A stretch of DNA of 64,000 nucleotides, taken from contig NZ_SMTG01000002.1 of NCBI RefSeq assembly GCF_004358165.1, forward strand, positions 372,001 to 436,000. Direction: 5' to 3'. Within the stretch, counting starts at the first letter, position 1, and each line of letters opens with the position of its first letter. The notes beneath the pieces were generated by a model that had not been told where the DNA came from, did not search any database, and was given only the letters and a program-made list of their open reading frames with translations. A program made the position numbers and the translations under genes. Below are positions 1-9,313 of the stretch, one piece after another. The DNA is from Luteimonas terrae. Its GTDB lineage: Bacteria > Pseudomonadota > Gammaproteobacteria > Xanthomonadales > Xanthomonadaceae.

Positions 1-1
1 A

Positions 2-376
2 ATCCGCGAGCGCGTCGAGGATGTCGGCCGGCATGTCGCCTTCCGCATGGAGCGCTATCTCAACGCGCTGGGCACGATCGCCGTGGCCGGCCCACTGCTG
101 GGCCTGTTCGGTACGGTGGTCGGCATGATCCAGATGTTTCTCGGCGTCATGGACCATGGCGTGGGCGATGTGAACCAGCTGGCCGGCGGCATCGGCAAGG
201 CGCTGGTGTGCGCGGCCGCGGGCATGGTCGTCGCGGTGCCGGCGCTGATGTTCCACCGTCATTTCCGCGCGCGCATCGACGGCTACATCGTGCAGATGGA
301 ACACGAGGCGATCGCGCTGATGGACGTCCTCGACCCGCGCAACCGTCGCGCCGCGCAGGCGCCGGTGCAGGGCTGA
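2..376 (+). CDS. exbB: ExbB/TolQ-family proton channel subunit, 3' part only
   Basis: The gene enters from the left edge, so its start lies outside the window; the frame is open from base 2. About 124 residues remain. They show the family's last two membrane segments, with the signature GPLLGLFGTVVGMI and a second helix around GKALVCAAAGMVVAVPAL. ExbB forms the inner-membrane pentamer that, with ExbD, uses proton flow to energise TonB. exbD follows 3 bases after the stop and msbA follows that, so this is one operon. TolQ or MotA-like relatives are possible, but the lipid A neighbours fit an ExbB beside msbA. Confidence 0.9.
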   Translation: MRERVEDVGRHVAFRMERYLNALGTIAVAGPLLGLFGTVVGMIQMFLGVMDHGVGDVNQLAGGIGKALVCAAAGMVVAVPALMFHRHFRARIDGYIVQMEHEAIALMDVLDPRNRRAAQAPVQG

Positions 377-379
377 GCG

Positions 380-829
380 ATGCGCATCCGCGACCGCCGG
401 GCCGAGGACACGCCCGAGCTCAACCTCGTGCCGCTGATCGACGTGATCCTGGTGCTGATCATCTTCTTCGTGATCACCACCACCTTCGACGCGCGCTCGG
501 TGCTCAAGCTGGAACTGCCGCAGGCGACCGGCGAGCGCAACGACGCGCAGGCCGGCACGCTGAGCCTGCTGATCAATGCCGACGGGCGCTATTTCGTCGA
601 CGACCGCGAAGCGCTGCGCACCGATGTCGAATCGCTCAAGCGCACCATCGCCGAGGTCGCCGGCGACGACCGCGAACGCACCGTGCTGCTGCGCGCCGAT
701 GCGCGCACGCCGTGGCAGGCGGTCGTGACCGCCTACGACGCGCTGGGCCAGCTCGGCTTCAAGCGCATCGCCAATGCGACCGCGCCGCAGACGGCGGCAG
801 CGCCGTCCGCCGCCACGCAAGAGGAGTGA
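380..829 (+). CDS. exbD: ExbD/TolR-family protein
   Basis: 149 residues, the usual length. A short cytosolic N-terminus is followed by one membrane helix (about residues 15-37, LNLVPLIDVILVLIIFFVI). The helix carries the conserved Asp (LIDV) that takes part in proton transfer. The rest is a periplasmic domain. It partners with the ExbB ahead of it to energise TonB-dependent import; a TonB-dependent receptor lies at 20001. The C-terminus is Ala/Pro/Gln-rich. The stop is 1 base before the msbA start, so the genes are translationally coupled. Confidence 0.92.
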   Translation: MRIRDRRAEDTPELNLVPLIDVILVLIIFFVITTTFDARSVLKLELPQATGERNDAQAGTLSLLINADGRYFVDDREALRTDVESLKRTIAEVAGDDRERTVLLRADARTPWQAVVTAYDALGQLGFKRIANATAPQTAAAPSAATQEE

Positions 830-830
830 G

Positions 831-2630
831 ATGAGTACCGTCGTGGACGAGGCGCAGCGGGATGCGCCGACACCGGGACCGGCGCGCGCCGAGCGCGCGT
901 GGCCGATCTACCGCCGCCTGCTGAGGTTCGCCACCGAGTACCGCAGCCTGCTGTCGGTCGCGCTGATCGGCATGCTGATCGAGGCCGCGGCCGGTGGCGC
1001 CTTCACCAAGATGATGGAACCGATCATCGACGAGACCTTCGTCGGAGCGAACGCCGGCGTGAACCTGTGGCTGCCGGCGGCGATCATCGGCCTGTTCGTG
1101 CTGCGCGGCGTGGCCGGCTATCTGGCCGACTACAACATGGCCAAGGCCGGCCGCGGCATTGCCCGCGATCTGCGCGTGCGCGTGCTGGGCAAGTACCTGC
1201 GCCTGCCGGGCATGCGCTTCGATGCCGAACCGGTGCCGTCGATGCTGGTGCGGTTGGGCTCCGATTCCGACCAGGTCTCGCAGGCCGCGGTCGATGCGGC
1301 CAAAGTGATGATCCAGCAGTCGCTGCAGATCATCGCCTCGCTGGTCGTGATGCTGTGGACCAGCTGGCAGGTCACGCTGACGATCTTCGTGCTGGCGCCG
1401 CCGCTGTCGTGGATCATGGGCAAGGTCGCGCGTCGCTATCGTCGCGTGAGCCACAACATCCAGGACAGTTCGGCGCTGCTGCTGCAGGCCGCCGACCAGT
1501 CGCTGAGCAACCAGCAGGAAGTGAAGATCTACGGTGCGCAGGCGGCCGAGAACGCGCGCTATCGCGCCGTCGCCGACACACACATGCGCCTGAACCTCAA
1601 GGTCGAGGCGACGCGCGCGATCTCCTCGGCGGTCGTGCAGCTGATGGGATCGGTCGGGCTGGCGCTGCTGATCGTCATCGCCGGTTACGAGGCCTCGCAG
1701 GGCCGGTTGACCGCCGGCGGCTTCGTTGCGCTGATGATCGCGATGATGGCGATCATTCCCGCGCTTAAGCAGCTCACCAACGTGCAGAACATGCTGCAGC
1801 GGGGTGTGGCCTCGGCCGAGCGGCTGTTCGAGATTCTCGATGCCGACGACGAGCGCGACACCGGCACCCGTCCACTTGCGCGCGCGCGTGGCGAGATCGA
1901 GTTCCGCCACGTCGGCGCGCGTTACCCGGGACGGGACGCGCCGGCGCTGCAGGACATCAGTTTCGTCGCCAGACCCGGCACGGTGACCGCCATCGTCGGT
2001 CGTTCGGGCAGCGGCAAATCGACGCTGATCAAGCTCATCCCGCGCTTCTACGCGCAGGCCGAGGGCGAGATCCTGCTCGACGGCCACCCGATCGACGACT
2101 ACCGCCTCGCCGACGTGCGCCGGCAGATCGCACTGGTCGGCCAGCAGGTGATGCTGTTCGACGACACCGTGGCCGCAAACGTCGCGTTCGGCGAGATGGC
2201 GCGGGCGACGCCCGAGGCGCTGGAATCCGCGATCCGCGGCGCGAACGCGATGGAGTTCGTCGAGCGGCTGCCCAAGCGTCTCGACAGCGGCATCGGCAGC
2301 AAGGGCGGGCGCCTGTCGGGCGGCCAGCGCCAGCGCCTGGCCATCGCGCGCGCGATGCTCAAGGACGCGCCGATCCTGATCCTCGACGAGGCCACCGCCG
2401 CGCTCGACACTGAATCCGAACGTCTGGTGCAGGATGCGCTCGAACATCTGATGCCCGACCGCACGACGCTGGTCATCGCGCACCGGCTGTCGACGATCGA
2501 ACATGCCGATCAGGTGCTGGTGCTCGATGAAGGCCGGCTGGTCGAACACGGCACGCACCGCGAACTGCTCGAACGCGGCGGCCTCTACGCGCGTCTGCAC
2601 CGCATGCAGTTCCGAGAAGGCGAGGGCTGA
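831..2630 (+). CDS. msbA: Lipid A export ABC transporter, permease/ATP-binding protein MsbA
   Basis: 599 residues. An N-terminal six-helix ABC exporter domain is followed by an ATPase domain. Walker [10 protein letters not shown] is near residue 390, the signature LSGGQRQR near 494 and Walker [13 protein letters not shown] near 515, followed by the H-loop His in VIAHRLST. MsbA flips lipid A-core from the inner to the outer leaflet of the inner membrane. ATG 831 is chosen because it sits right after the exbD stop; earlier in-frame starts would lie inside exbD. The stop overlaps the lpxK start (TGATG). Confidence 0.96.
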   Translation: MSTVVDEAQRDAPTPGPARAERAWPIYRRLLRFATEYRSLLSVALIGMLIEAAAGGAFTKMMEPIIDETFVGANAGVNLWLPAAIIGLFVLRGVAGYLADYNMAKAGRGIARDLRVRVLGKYLRLPGMRFDAEPVPSMLVRLGSDSDQVSQAAVDAAKVMIQQSLQIIASLVVMLWTSWQVTLTIFVLAPPLSWIMGKVARRYRRVSHNIQDSSALLLQAADQSLSNQQEVKIYGAQAAENARYRAVADTHMRLNLKVEATRAISSAVVQLMGSVGLALLIVIAGYEASQGRLTAGGFVALMIAMMAIIPALKQLTNVQNMLQRGVASAERLFEILDADDERDTGTRPLARARGEIEFRHVGARYPGRDAPALQDISFVARPGTVTAIVGRSGSGKSTLIKLIPRFYAQAEGEILLDGHPIDDYRLADVRRQIALVGQQVMLFDDTVAANVAFGEMARATPEALESAIRGANAMEFVERLPKRLDSGIGSKGGRLSGGQRQRLAIARAMLKDAPILILDEATAALDTESERLVQDALEHLMPDRTTLVIAHRLSTIEHADQVLVLDEGRLVEHGTHRELLERGGLYARLHRMQFREGEG

Positions 2631-3601
2631 TGAAGGCACCGCGGTACTGGTTCGACGGCAGCGCGCCGCCGCTGCACGCGCGCGCACTGGCGCGGGTCTA
2701 CGGCGCCGCCGCGCGCCTGCGCCAGCGCTTCGTGCGGCCTCGCAAGGTCTCGCGCCCGGTGCTGGTCATCGGCAACCTGATCGCCGGCGGCAGTGGCAAG
2801 ACGCCGCTGGCGATCGCGGTTGTCGAACGCCTCAAGGCGGACGGCTGGACACCTGGCGTCGCCAGTCGCGGCTACGGTCGCGACGAGGCCGGTACGCCGC
2901 GCTGGGTGGAGCCGGTCACCGACCCGAAGCTGGCCGGCGACGAGCCGGTCCTGATCGCCGCGCGGACCGGGGTGAAGGTGCGGGTGGATGCGGACCGCGT
3001 CGCGGCGGCCGAAGCCCTGATCGGCGCGGGCTGCGACATCGTCGTCTGCGACGACGGCCTGCAGCATCGTCGGCTGCGGCGCGACATCGAGATCGAGGTC
3101 ATCGATGGGCGCCGTCGTTACGGCAACGGCCTGCTGATTCCCGCCGGCCCGATGCGCGAGCCCGCCGCGCGCAGCGCCGACTGCGATTTCCGTGTGCTCA
3201 ACGTCGGCGTCGATGCCGACATCGAGGCGGGCTTCGGCGAGTGGCCGATGCGGCTGGAAACCGGGCAGGCACTGCCGCTGATCGGTGGCCGACCGCTGCC
3301 GCTGGCGCGGTTCAAGGGCCAGCGCGTGCATGCCGTGGCCGGTATCGGCGATCCGGAGCGCTTCTTCGCCACGCTGCGCGCGCACGGCATCGCGGTCGTG
3401 CCGCATGCCTTCGCCGATCATCACCGCTACACGCCCGAAGACCTGCGCTTCGGCAGCGACCTGCCGGTGCTGATGACCGAGAAGGACGCCGTGAAATGCA
3501 TGCGCTTCGCCGGTGAGCGGCATTACAGCGTGCCGGTGTCGGGCACGTTGCCCGAGGCCTTCTGGATCGCATTGCAGGACCGGTTGGCGAAGTTGCGCTG
3601 A
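2630..3601 (+). CDS. lpxK: Tetraacyldisaccharide 4'-kinase
   Basis: 323 residues. LpxK phosphorylates the 4' position of the tetraacyldisaccharide, the sixth step of lipid A synthesis, at the inner membrane. The P-loop region [17 protein letters not shown] is at about residues 46-62, and the [10 protein letters not shown] motif typical of LpxK is near 143. It overlaps msbA by one base, the classic msbA-lpxK pairing. A palindromic intergenic repeat separates it from kdsB, and there is no small Trm112-like gene between the two. Confidence 0.96.
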   Translation: MKAPRYWFDGSAPPLHARALARVYGAAARLRQRFVRPRKVSRPVLVIGNLIAGGSGKTPLAIAVVERLKADGWTPGVASRGYGRDEAGTPRWVEPVTDPKLAGDEPVLIAARTGVKVRVDADRVAAAEALIGAGCDIVVCDDGLQHRRLRRDIEIEVIDGRRRYGNGLLIPAGPMREPAARSADCDFRVLNVGVDADIEAGFGEWPMRLETGQALPLIGGRPLPLARFKGQRVHAVAGIGDPERFFATLRAHGIAVVPHAFADHHRYTPEDLRFGSDLPVLMTEKDAVKCMRFAGERHYSVPVSGTLPEAFWIALQDRLAKLR

Positions 3602-3612
3602 GCCGATCGTCT

Positions 3613-3759
3613 CCTTCCCCCGCTCGCGGGGGAAGGTCGGGATGGGGGCGAACCGCCCGGTCGCGTTGTATCAATCGCCCGCAACACTCCTTGCGGCAGG
3701 CCGCCCTGCGATCTGATCGTTCGCCCCCACCCAACCCTCCCCCGCGCGGCGGGGGAGGG
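3613..3759 (+). repeat. Paired inverted REP-like palindromes
   Basis: Two hairpins, CCTTCCCCC-GCTCGC-GGGGGAAGG (3613-3636) and CCCTCCCCC-GCGCGGC-GGGGGAGGG (3735-3759), flank about 98 bases. The sequence just inside each hairpin is also inversely related (GGGATGGGGGCGAA versus TTCGCCCCCACCC), so the whole 147 bases form one imperfect palindrome. This is the layout of REP doublets. It fills the lpxK-kdsB gap and may also stop or stabilise transcripts. Confidence 0.75.
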
Positions 3760-3776
3760 CTCGAAAGGGATCGATC

Positions 3777-3785
3777 TGTGACAAT
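3777..3785 (+). promoter_or_regulatory. Candidate extended -10 for kdsB
   Basis: TGT-GACAAT matches a TGn extended -10. The hexamer ends 6 bases before the kdsB ATG, so transcription would begin at or next to the start codon (leaderless). No clear -35 is seen and there is no Shine-Dalgarno between it and the ATG. Confidence 0.5.
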
Positions 3786-3791
3786 CCCCGC

Positions 3792-4562
3792 ATGAGCACA
3801 TCCACAGGTTTCGTCGTCGCCATTCCCGCGCGTTACGCGTCCACCCGTCTTCCGGGCAAGCCGTTGCAGGCCATCGGCGGCGAGGCGATGGTCCTTCATG
3901 TGGCCCGTCGCGCGCTGGCGGCAGGCGCGGACGAGGTCTGGGTCGCGACCGACGACGCCCGCGTGCGCGATGCGCTGGCCGGTGCGCCGGTGCAGGTCGC
4001 GATGACCTCGTCCGACCATCCTTCCGGCACCGACCGCCTGGCCGAATGCGCCGCGCTGGCCGGCTGGGATGACGCGCGCGTCGTCGTGAACCTGCAGGGC
4101 GACGAGCCCTTCGCGCCGGTCTCGGGCATCCGCGCGGTCGCCGATTTGGCGGCGCAGCCGGGTGTCGATCTGGCGACGCTGTGCGCCCCGGTCGACGACG
4201 TCGAGACGCTGCTGGACCCGAACGCGGTCAAGGTCGTGCGCGGCGCGGGCGGCGACGCGCTGTATTTCAGCCGCGCCCCGGTGCCGTGGCCGCGCGACGC
4301 CTTCGCGCGCAGCCGTGCGCACATGCCCGAGGGCGAGTGGTGGCGGCACATAGGCATCTATGGCTACCGGGTCGGGTTCCTCAAGCGCTTCGCCGCGATG
4401 GCGCCGGGGCGGCTGGAACAGGTCGAGATGCTCGAACAGCTGCGCGTGCTCGAGGCGGGCCATCGCGTGGCCGTGGGCATCGCACCCGAACCGTTCCCAC
4501 CGGGCGTCGACACGCCCGAGGATCTGGCACGCGCGCAGGCCCGCGTGGTGGCGGGCGCGTGA
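3792..4562 (+). CDS. kdsB: 3-deoxy-manno-octulosonate cytidylyltransferase (CMP-Kdo synthetase)
   Basis: 256 residues. KdsB activates Kdo with CTP to give CMP-Kdo, the donor for the first sugars added to lipid A; it is cytosolic. The N-terminus [17 protein letters not shown] is the nucleotide-binding signature. [16 protein letters not shown] and NLQGDEP follow, and [12 protein letters not shown] and HIGIYGYR lie in the second half. All are hallmarks of KdsB. The stop overlaps the next gene's GTG start by 4 bases. Its own -10-like element suggests it can be transcribed apart from lpxK. Confidence 0.96.
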   Translation: MSTSTGFVVAIPARYASTRLPGKPLQAIGGEAMVLHVARRALAAGADEVWVATDDARVRDALAGAPVQVAMTSSDHPSGTDRLAECAALAGWDDARVVVNLQGDEPFAPVSGIRAVADLAAQPGVDLATLCAPVDDVETLLDPNAVKVVRGAGGDALYFSRAPVPWPRDAFARSRAHMPEGEWWRHIGIYGYRVGFLKRFAAMAPGRLEQVEMLEQLRVLEAGHRVAVGIAPEPFPPGVDTPEDLARAQARVVAGA

Positions 4563-5053
4563 CGCGCCTGCTCGTCGTCTGCCTGGGCAACATCTGCCGG
4601 TCGCCGATGGCCGAGGGCGCACTGCGCGCCCGCATCGATGACGCGGGGCTGGGCCACGTCATCGAGGTGGACTCCTGCGGCACCGGCGACTGGCATGTCG
4701 GCGACCCGCCGGACCCGAGGGCGATCCGCTGCGCTGCAGGCCATGGCGTCGACATCGGCGGGCAGCGCGCCCGCCAACTCGAAGCGGCCGACTACCGCAT
4801 GTTCGATGTCCTGCTGTGCGCCGACGCCAGCACCCTGCGGATCGTCCGCGATCGCGCCCCGGCGGACGCGACCGCGACGTCGACACTGCTGCTGCAGCAC
4901 GCCGGGCAGGGCACCGGCGACGTGCCGGACCCCTACACCGGCGGGGCCCGGGACTTCGAAGCCGTGTGGGCCCTGGTCGACCGGGCGGCGCGTGAGATCG
5001 TCGCGGCGTCCCGACCCCCGGTCCACGGCGGTTCGCGCATAATCGGGCGATGA
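4559..5053 (+). CDS. Low-molecular-weight protein tyrosine phosphatase
   Basis: 164 residues from GTG 4559, which overlaps the kdsB stop. The N-terminal P-loop [14 protein letters not shown] contains the catalytic C-x5-R(S). The general-acid motif DPYTGG is near residue 125. These enzymes dephosphorylate tyrosines, in bacteria often on envelope-polysaccharide kinases such as Wzc; no such kinase is in the window. Position directly after kdsB is a common Xanthomonadaceae arrangement. The substrate cannot be read from the sequence. Confidence 0.9.
   Translation: MTRLLVVCLGNICRSPMAEGALRARIDDAGLGHVIEVDSCGTGDWHVGDPPDPRAIRCAAGHGVDIGGQRARQLEAADYRMFDVLLCADASTLRIVRDRAPADATATSTLLLQHAGQGTGDVPDPYTGGARDFEAVWALVDRAAREIVAASRPPVHGGSRIIGR
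5038..5043 (+). promoter_or_regulatory. Candidate -10 for the NHL-repeat gene
   Basis: CATAAT (5 of 6 consensus bases) lies inside the end of the phosphatase gene and finishes 6 bases before the ATG at 5050. The spacing is the same as at kdsB and dnaX and predicts a leaderless transcript. No -35 is obvious. Confidence 0.45.
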
Positions 5054-6477
5054 CCGACGCCGCGACCGCCCCCGAGTTCCCGGCCAGCCTGGAGTGGCTG
5101 AACCTGACCGATCCGCTGCGCATGGCGCAGTTGCGGGGCAAGGTCTGCGCGCTTGCGTTCGTCAATCTCGCCTCGGCGTGGTCGCAGCAGCGTCTGGCCG
5201 ATCTGGGCCATCTGCGTGCGCGGCATCGTGAGCGGCTCAACGTGGTCGCGGTGCACGTGCCGCGTTTCGATGCCGAGCGCGAATCGCGTCGCGCGTCCAA
5301 GCGGGCGCATCGCCAGCAACTCGAATTTCCGGTCGCGCACGATGCCGACTGGACGCTGTGGCAGCACTACGGCATCGAGGCCTGGCCGACGGTCGTGCTG
5401 ATCGATGGCGAAGGCCGGGTGCGCGAGCGCATCGTCGGCGAGGGCGGCATCCGCGAGCTCGATGCGCGCGTCAGCGCGCTGGCCGGCGAACTCACGCCGC
5501 AGGCGGTCAACGTGGAGCCGATCCGCATGCGGCGCAGCGGCGAGCCGCCGTTGCCGCTGCGCTTTCCCGTCGGCCTCGCGCTGGCGGGCAACTTTCTCTA
5601 CGTCGCCGACAGCGGGCATCACCGCGTGCTCGAATGCGACACCAGTGGTCGCGTGCTGCGGCAGTTCGGCAGCGGCAGTCCAGGCTTCATCGACGGGCCG
5701 ATGGAACTGGCCGCGTTCACGCGGCCGCACGGCATCCACGTCGAACGCGATGTGCTCTACGTCGCCGACACCGGCAACCACGCGGTGCGTCGCATCGAGC
5801 TGCGCAGCGGCGACATTTCCACGGTCTGCGGCGCCGGCCGTCCCGGCGTCACCGTCGACGGCCCGCTGACCGACCCGCGCAGCGTTGCGCTCGACCAGCC
5901 GCGCGACATCGTGCTGGCCGGCGACAAGCTCTACATCGCCTGCGCCGGCGACAACCGCGTGTGGCGTCTCGATCTGGGCCGCGCCGCGATCGAACTGCTG
6001 GCCGGCAGCGGCAAGCTCGGCGTCATGGACGGCAGTGGGCCGATGGCCTCGTTCGGCGAGCCGGTTTCGCTGGCCTGCGTGCAGCAGACGCTCTATGTCT
6101 GCGATGCCACGGGCTCGGCCGTGCGCAGCGTGCACACGCGCACCGGCGCGGTGTCGACGCTGGTCGGGCAGGACGCGTGGCAGTTCGGCCGCGTCGACGG
6201 GCCGCGGACCGACGCGCGCCTGCAGCATCCGCAGGCGCTCGCGCTCGAACCCGACGCGCCGGTGCTGTGGATCGCCGACGCCGGCAACGACAGCCTGCGC
6301 CGGTTGCGGCTGGGCGGCGGGGAACTGACGACCTTCGAACTGCCGCAGCGCCTGCATGCGCCCGGCGGCCTCGCCATCGGCGCCGAGGCGGTCTGGATCG
6401 CCGATACCGACGGCCATGCCGTGCTGCGGCTCGATCCGGTCAGCGGCGCCGTGCGACACGTGCCGATCGGCGAATGA
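5050..6477 (+). CDS. Thioredoxin-fold plus NHL beta-propeller protein (NHLRC2-like)
   Basis: 475 residues, no signal peptide. Residues 1 to about 150 form a thioredoxin/AhpC-like domain (AFVNLASAWSQQ, GIEAWPTVVLID), but the usual CxxC is replaced by ASAWSQ, so redox activity is unlikely there. Residues from about 160 to 475 contain repeated propeller blades (LYVADSGHHRVL, LYVADTGNHAVRRI, LWIADAGNDSLRRL, VWIADTDGHAVLRL). This arrangement matches the NHLRC2 group, whose bacterial role is not established. It overlaps the genes on both sides by 4 bases, linking it to uvrC. Confidence 0.85.
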   Translation: MTDAATAPEFPASLEWLNLTDPLRMAQLRGKVCALAFVNLASAWSQQRLADLGHLRARHRERLNVVAVHVPRFDAERESRRASKRAHRQQLEFPVAHDADWTLWQHYGIEAWPTVVLIDGEGRVRERIVGEGGIRELDARVSALAGELTPQAVNVEPIRMRRSGEPPLPLRFPVGLALAGNFLYVADSGHHRVLECDTSGRVLRQFGSGSPGFIDGPMELAAFTRPHGIHVERDVLYVADTGNHAVRRIELRSGDISTVCGAGRPGVTVDGPLTDPRSVALDQPRDIVLAGDKLYIACAGDNRVWRLDLGRAAIELLAGSGKLGVMDGSGPMASFGEPVSLACVQQTLYVCDATGSAVRSVHTRTGAVSTLVGQDAWQFGRVDGPRTDARLQHPQALALEPDAPVLWIADAGNDSLRRLRLGGGELTTFELPQRLHAPGGLAIGAEAVWIADTDGHAVLRLDPVSGAVRHVPIGE

Positions 6478-8384
6478 CCGGGGCACGCCAGACACACCGC
6501 GGAACGGATTTCGACGGCAAGGCATTCGTTGCAGGACTGAGCACTGCACCCGGCGTGTACCGCATGTACGCCGCCGACGACACGGTGCTGTACGTGGGCA
6601 AGGCGGGCGACCTGCGCAAGCGCGTGGCGAGCTACTTCAACGCCACGCCCAAGGTCACGCGGACGATGGCGATGATCGCGCAGATCGCGCGCATGGAGAC
6701 CACGGTCACCCGCACCGAGGCGGAGGCGCTGCTGCTCGAAAACCAGCTCATCAAGTCGCTCAAGCCGCGCTACAACGTCTCGCTGCGCGACGACAAGAGT
6801 TATCCCTACGTGCTGGTCACCAAGGACGACTGGCCGCGCATCGCCGTGCATCGCGGCCCGCGCAATGTCGCCGGCCGTTACTTCGGCCCGTATCCGGGCG
6901 TGACCGCGGTGCGCGAAACGCTGAACCTGATGCAGAAGCTGTTCAAGCTGCGCAATTGCGAGGACAGCGTGTTCCGCAATCGCTCGCGGCCCTGCCTGCA
7001 GCACCAGATCGGTCGCTGCACCGCGCCCTGCGTCGGCCTGATCTCGGCCCAGGACTACGGCGACGCGGTGCGTCGCGCCTCGCTGTTCCTCGACGGGCGC
7101 AGCGACGAGCTCACGCAGGAAGTCACCCGCGACATGGAGGCCGCGGCCGAACGGCTGGACTTCGAGAACGCCGCGCGTCTGCGCGACCTGCTGGGCAACA
7201 TGCGCAGCATGCAGGCGCGGCAGTACGTCGACGGCAAGGTCGCCGAGCTCGACGTGCTGGCGGTCGCGATGCGGGGCAGTCACGCCTGCGTGCTGCTGCT
7301 GTCGTTCCGCGACGGCCGCAATCTGGGCACGCGCGCCTTCCATCCGCGCACCAACGGCAGCGACGATCCGGCCGAAGTGCTGGCCGCGTTCGTGTCCCAG
7401 CACTACGCCGAGCAGTCGCCGCCGCGCGAGATCGTGCTCGATCGCGCGATCGAGGACGTCGACCTGCTCGAGCATGCCTTCAGCGAAGCGGGTGGGCGCC
7501 GGGTGCAGATCAAGTGCAACGTCCGCGGCGACCGCGCGCGGTATGTCGATCTGGCGCGTCGCAATGCCGAGATTTCGCTGGCCAGCGAAATGGACAGCCA
7601 AGCGGCGCAGAACGCGCGCGCCGAATCGCTGCGCGAGATGCTGGGCCTGTCCACGGTCGCGCAGCGCATTGAATGCTTCGACATCAGCCACACGATGGGC
7701 GAGGCGACGGTGGCGTCCTGCGTGGTCTTCGATGCCGCCGGTCCGGTACGCGGTCAGTACCGCCGCTACAACATCGCCGGCATCGAGCCGGGCGACGACT
7801 ACGCGGCCATGCACCAGGCGCTGACCCGGCGCTTCCGCAAGGCCGCCGAGGCACGGGCGTCCGTTGCCGAAGGCGAGGATCCCGACACCGCGCAGGGCGG
7901 GGCGGGCGTGCTGCCCGACGTGCTGCTGATCGACGGCGGCACCGGCCAGGTCGCACAGGCGCGCGCGGTGCTCGACGGCTTCGGCATCACCGGCATCTGC
8001 CTGGTCGGCGTGGCCAAGGGCGAAGCGCGCAAGCCGGGCGATGAAACGCTGCTGCTGCCCGATGGCCGTGCGCTCAAGCCCGGTGCGGCGTCGCCGGGTC
8101 TGCAGCTCGTGCAGCAGGTCCGCGACGAGGCGCACCGCTTCGCGATCACCGGACATCGCGGACGCCGGCAGAAGGCGCGCACCACCAGCCGGCTCGAGGA
8201 CATTCCGGGTATCGGTCCGCGCCGCCGCGCGAGCCTGCTCAAGCATTTCGGCGGCCTGGGTGGCCTCAAGGCGGCCGGCGCCGAGCAGATCGCCCAGGTC
8301 GAAGGCGTCAATGCGGCGCTCGCGCAACGCATCTATGCGACCCTACACGGGCTCGATGCCGGCAGCGGCGGCGGGCAGGACTGA
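6474..8384 (+). CDS. uvrC: Excinuclease ABC subunit C
   Basis: 636 residues from ATG 6474, which overlaps the preceding stop. UvrC makes both incisions in nucleotide excision repair. Domains in order: GIY-YIG nuclease (PGVYRMYAADDTVLYVGKAG, about residues 25-45), a Cys-rich segment (CEDSVFRNRSRPC, CTAPCVG), a UVR helix pair, an RNase H-like nuclease domain (IECFDISHTMGE, LIDGGTGQ), and C-terminal helix-hairpin-helix motifs (IPGIGPRRRASLLKHFGG). Length and order are standard. pgsA follows 18 bases later, as is common in proteobacteria. Confidence 0.97.
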   Translation: MTGARQTHRGTDFDGKAFVAGLSTAPGVYRMYAADDTVLYVGKAGDLRKRVASYFNATPKVTRTMAMIAQIARMETTVTRTEAEALLLENQLIKSLKPRYNVSLRDDKSYPYVLVTKDDWPRIAVHRGPRNVAGRYFGPYPGVTAVRETLNLMQKLFKLRNCEDSVFRNRSRPCLQHQIGRCTAPCVGLISAQDYGDAVRRASLFLDGRSDELTQEVTRDMEAAAERLDFENAARLRDLLGNMRSMQARQYVDGKVAELDVLAVAMRGSHACVLLLSFRDGRNLGTRAFHPRTNGSDDPAEVLAAFVSQHYAEQSPPREIVLDRAIEDVDLLEHAFSEAGGRRVQIKCNVRGDRARYVDLARRNAEISLASEMDSQAAQNARAESLREMLGLSTVAQRIECFDISHTMGEATVASCVVFDAAGPVRGQYRRYNIAGIEPGDDYAAMHQALTRRFRKAAEARASVAEGEDPDTAQGGAGVLPDVLLIDGGTGQVAQARAVLDGFGITGICLVGVAKGEARKPGDETLLLPDGRALKPGAASPGLQLVQQVRDEAHRFAITGHRGRRQKARTTSRLEDIPGIGPRRRASLLKHFGGLGGLKAAGAEQIAQVEGVNAALAQRIYATLHGLDAGSGGGQD

Positions 8385-8402
8385 CTCCCCCGCAGGCGTT
8401 CG

Positions 8403-9002
8403 ATGAAACTGACGATTCCCACCTGGCTCACGCTGCTGCGGATCCTGATGATCCCGGTGCTGGTGCTGGTGTTCTACCTGCCGTTCCAGTGGACGAACTT
8501 CGCCACGGCGCTGGTGTTCGCTTTCGCGTCGATCACCGACTGGCTCGACGGCTGGATCGCGCGCAAATACCACCAGTATTCGGCGTTCGGTGCGTTTCTC
8601 GATCCGGTGGCCGACAAGCTGATGGTCGCCGTCGCATTGTTCCTGATCGTGCAGGGCCACCCGACGCCGTGGATGGCGTTCTGGGCGGCGGTGATCGTGG
8701 GCCGCGAAATCGCGGTGTCGGCGCTGCGCGAGTGGATGGCCGAACTCGGCCAGCGCGCGACCGTGCGCGTGGCGGCGATCGGCAAGATCAAGACCGTCGC
8801 GCAGATGGTCGCGCTGTTGTGTCTGCTGTATTCGGTCACCCCGGACCAGCCGCCGCGCCCGCTGCCGTGGCTCGGTCACGAGATCTTCGTCATCGGCGAT
8901 TACCTGCTCGCGATCGCCGCGATCCTGACCTTGTGGTCGGGCCTGCTGTACCTGCGCGCGGCGTGGCCGATCATGCGCGCGGCGGAGAAGAACAAGTATT
9001 GA
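8403..9002 (+). CDS. pgsA: CDP-diacylglycerol-glycerol-3-phosphate 3-phosphatidyltransferase
   Basis: 199 residues, an integral membrane enzyme that makes phosphatidylglycerophosphate, the first committed step to phosphatidylglycerol and cardiolipin. The CDP-alcohol phosphotransferase motif D-G-x2-A-R-x8-G-x3-D-x3-D is intact (DWLDGWIARKY then GAFLDPVADK, about residues 45-70). Several hydrophobic helices follow. Its stop codon overlaps the -35 of the tRNA promoter that comes next. Confidence 0.96.
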   Translation: MKLTIPTWLTLLRILMIPVLVLVFYLPFQWTNFATALVFAFASITDWLDGWIARKYHQYSAFGAFLDPVADKLMVAVALFLIVQGHPTPWMAFWAAVIVGREIAVSALREWMAELGQRATVRVAAIGKIKTVAQMVALLCLLYSVTPDQPPRPLPWLGHEIFVIGDYLLAIAAILTLWSGLLYLRAAWPIMRAAEKNKY

Positions 9003-9026
9003 CACCCCGCCGGCGATGGGTAGAAT
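8999..9026 (+). promoter_or_regulatory. Promoter of tRNA-Gly copy 1
   Basis: TTGACA (8999-9004), a 16-base spacer, then TAGAAT (9021-9026). The tRNA starts 13 bases after the -10. The -35 overlaps the pgsA stop codon. It shows what a strong sigma-70-type promoter looks like in this genome. Confidence 0.8.
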
Positions 9027-9038
9027 TTCGCCTCCCAA

Positions 9039-9114
9039 GCGGGAATAGCTCAGTTGGTAGAGCGCAACCTTGCCAAGGTTGAGGTCGAGGGTTCGAGCCC
9101 CTTTTCCCGCTCCA
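9039..9114 (+). tRNA. tRNA-Gly (GCC), copy 1
   Basis: 76 bases with encoded CCA. The acceptor stem GCGGGAA pairs with TTCCCGC. The anticodon loop TTGCCAA gives GCC at 9072-9074. It is identical to the copy at 9314-9389. Confidence 0.97.
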
Positions 9115-9125
9115 AGTTTCGAACG

Positions 9126-9154
9126 CGAAACCCCGGGCAGTACGCGGGGTTTCG
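9126..9154 (+). terminator. Hairpin after tRNA-Gly copy 1
   Basis: CGAAACCCCG pairs perfectly with CGGGGTTTCG around a 9-base loop. The following tract (TGTTGT) is only weakly T-rich, so it may be a processing or partial-termination site before tRNA-Cys. Confidence 0.5.
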
Positions 9155-9192
9155 TGTTGTCGGCAAGGCGAAAGCCGCGGCGACGGGTCACC

Positions 9193-9266
9193 GGCCTGGT
9201 GGCAGAGTGGTTATGCAGCGGATTGCAAATCCGTGTACGCCGGTTCGATTCCGACCCAGGCCTCCA
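9193..9266 (+). tRNA. tRNA-Cys (GCA)
   Basis: 74 bases with encoded CCA. The acceptor stem GGCCTGG pairs with CCAGGCC. Loop TTGCAAA, anticodon GCA at 9225-9227, discriminator T. It lies between two identical tRNA-Gly genes. Confidence 0.97.
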
Positions 9267-9297
9267 GCCGGCGCACCACTGAAGGTCGCAGGCGGGT

Positions 9298-9303
9298 TAC
9301 AAT
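9298..9303 (+). promoter_or_regulatory. -10 element of tRNA-Gly copy 2
   Basis: TACAAT, 10 bases before the tRNA. No good -35 is visible. The element suggests this copy has its own promoter. Confidence 0.5.
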
Positions 9304-9313
9304 TCGGTTTCAT

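Noticed and set aside
759-2687. A 642-codon open frame on the minus strand opposite msbA
   Set aside because: It is the antisense shadow of a clear msbA gene. Its product is His/Arg/Gln-rich low-complexity sequence with no motif, a common by-product of high GC.
6093-8327. A 744-codon minus-strand open frame over uvrC
   Set aside because: uvrC has full domain content on the plus strand; the antisense product has no signal, motif or ribosome site.
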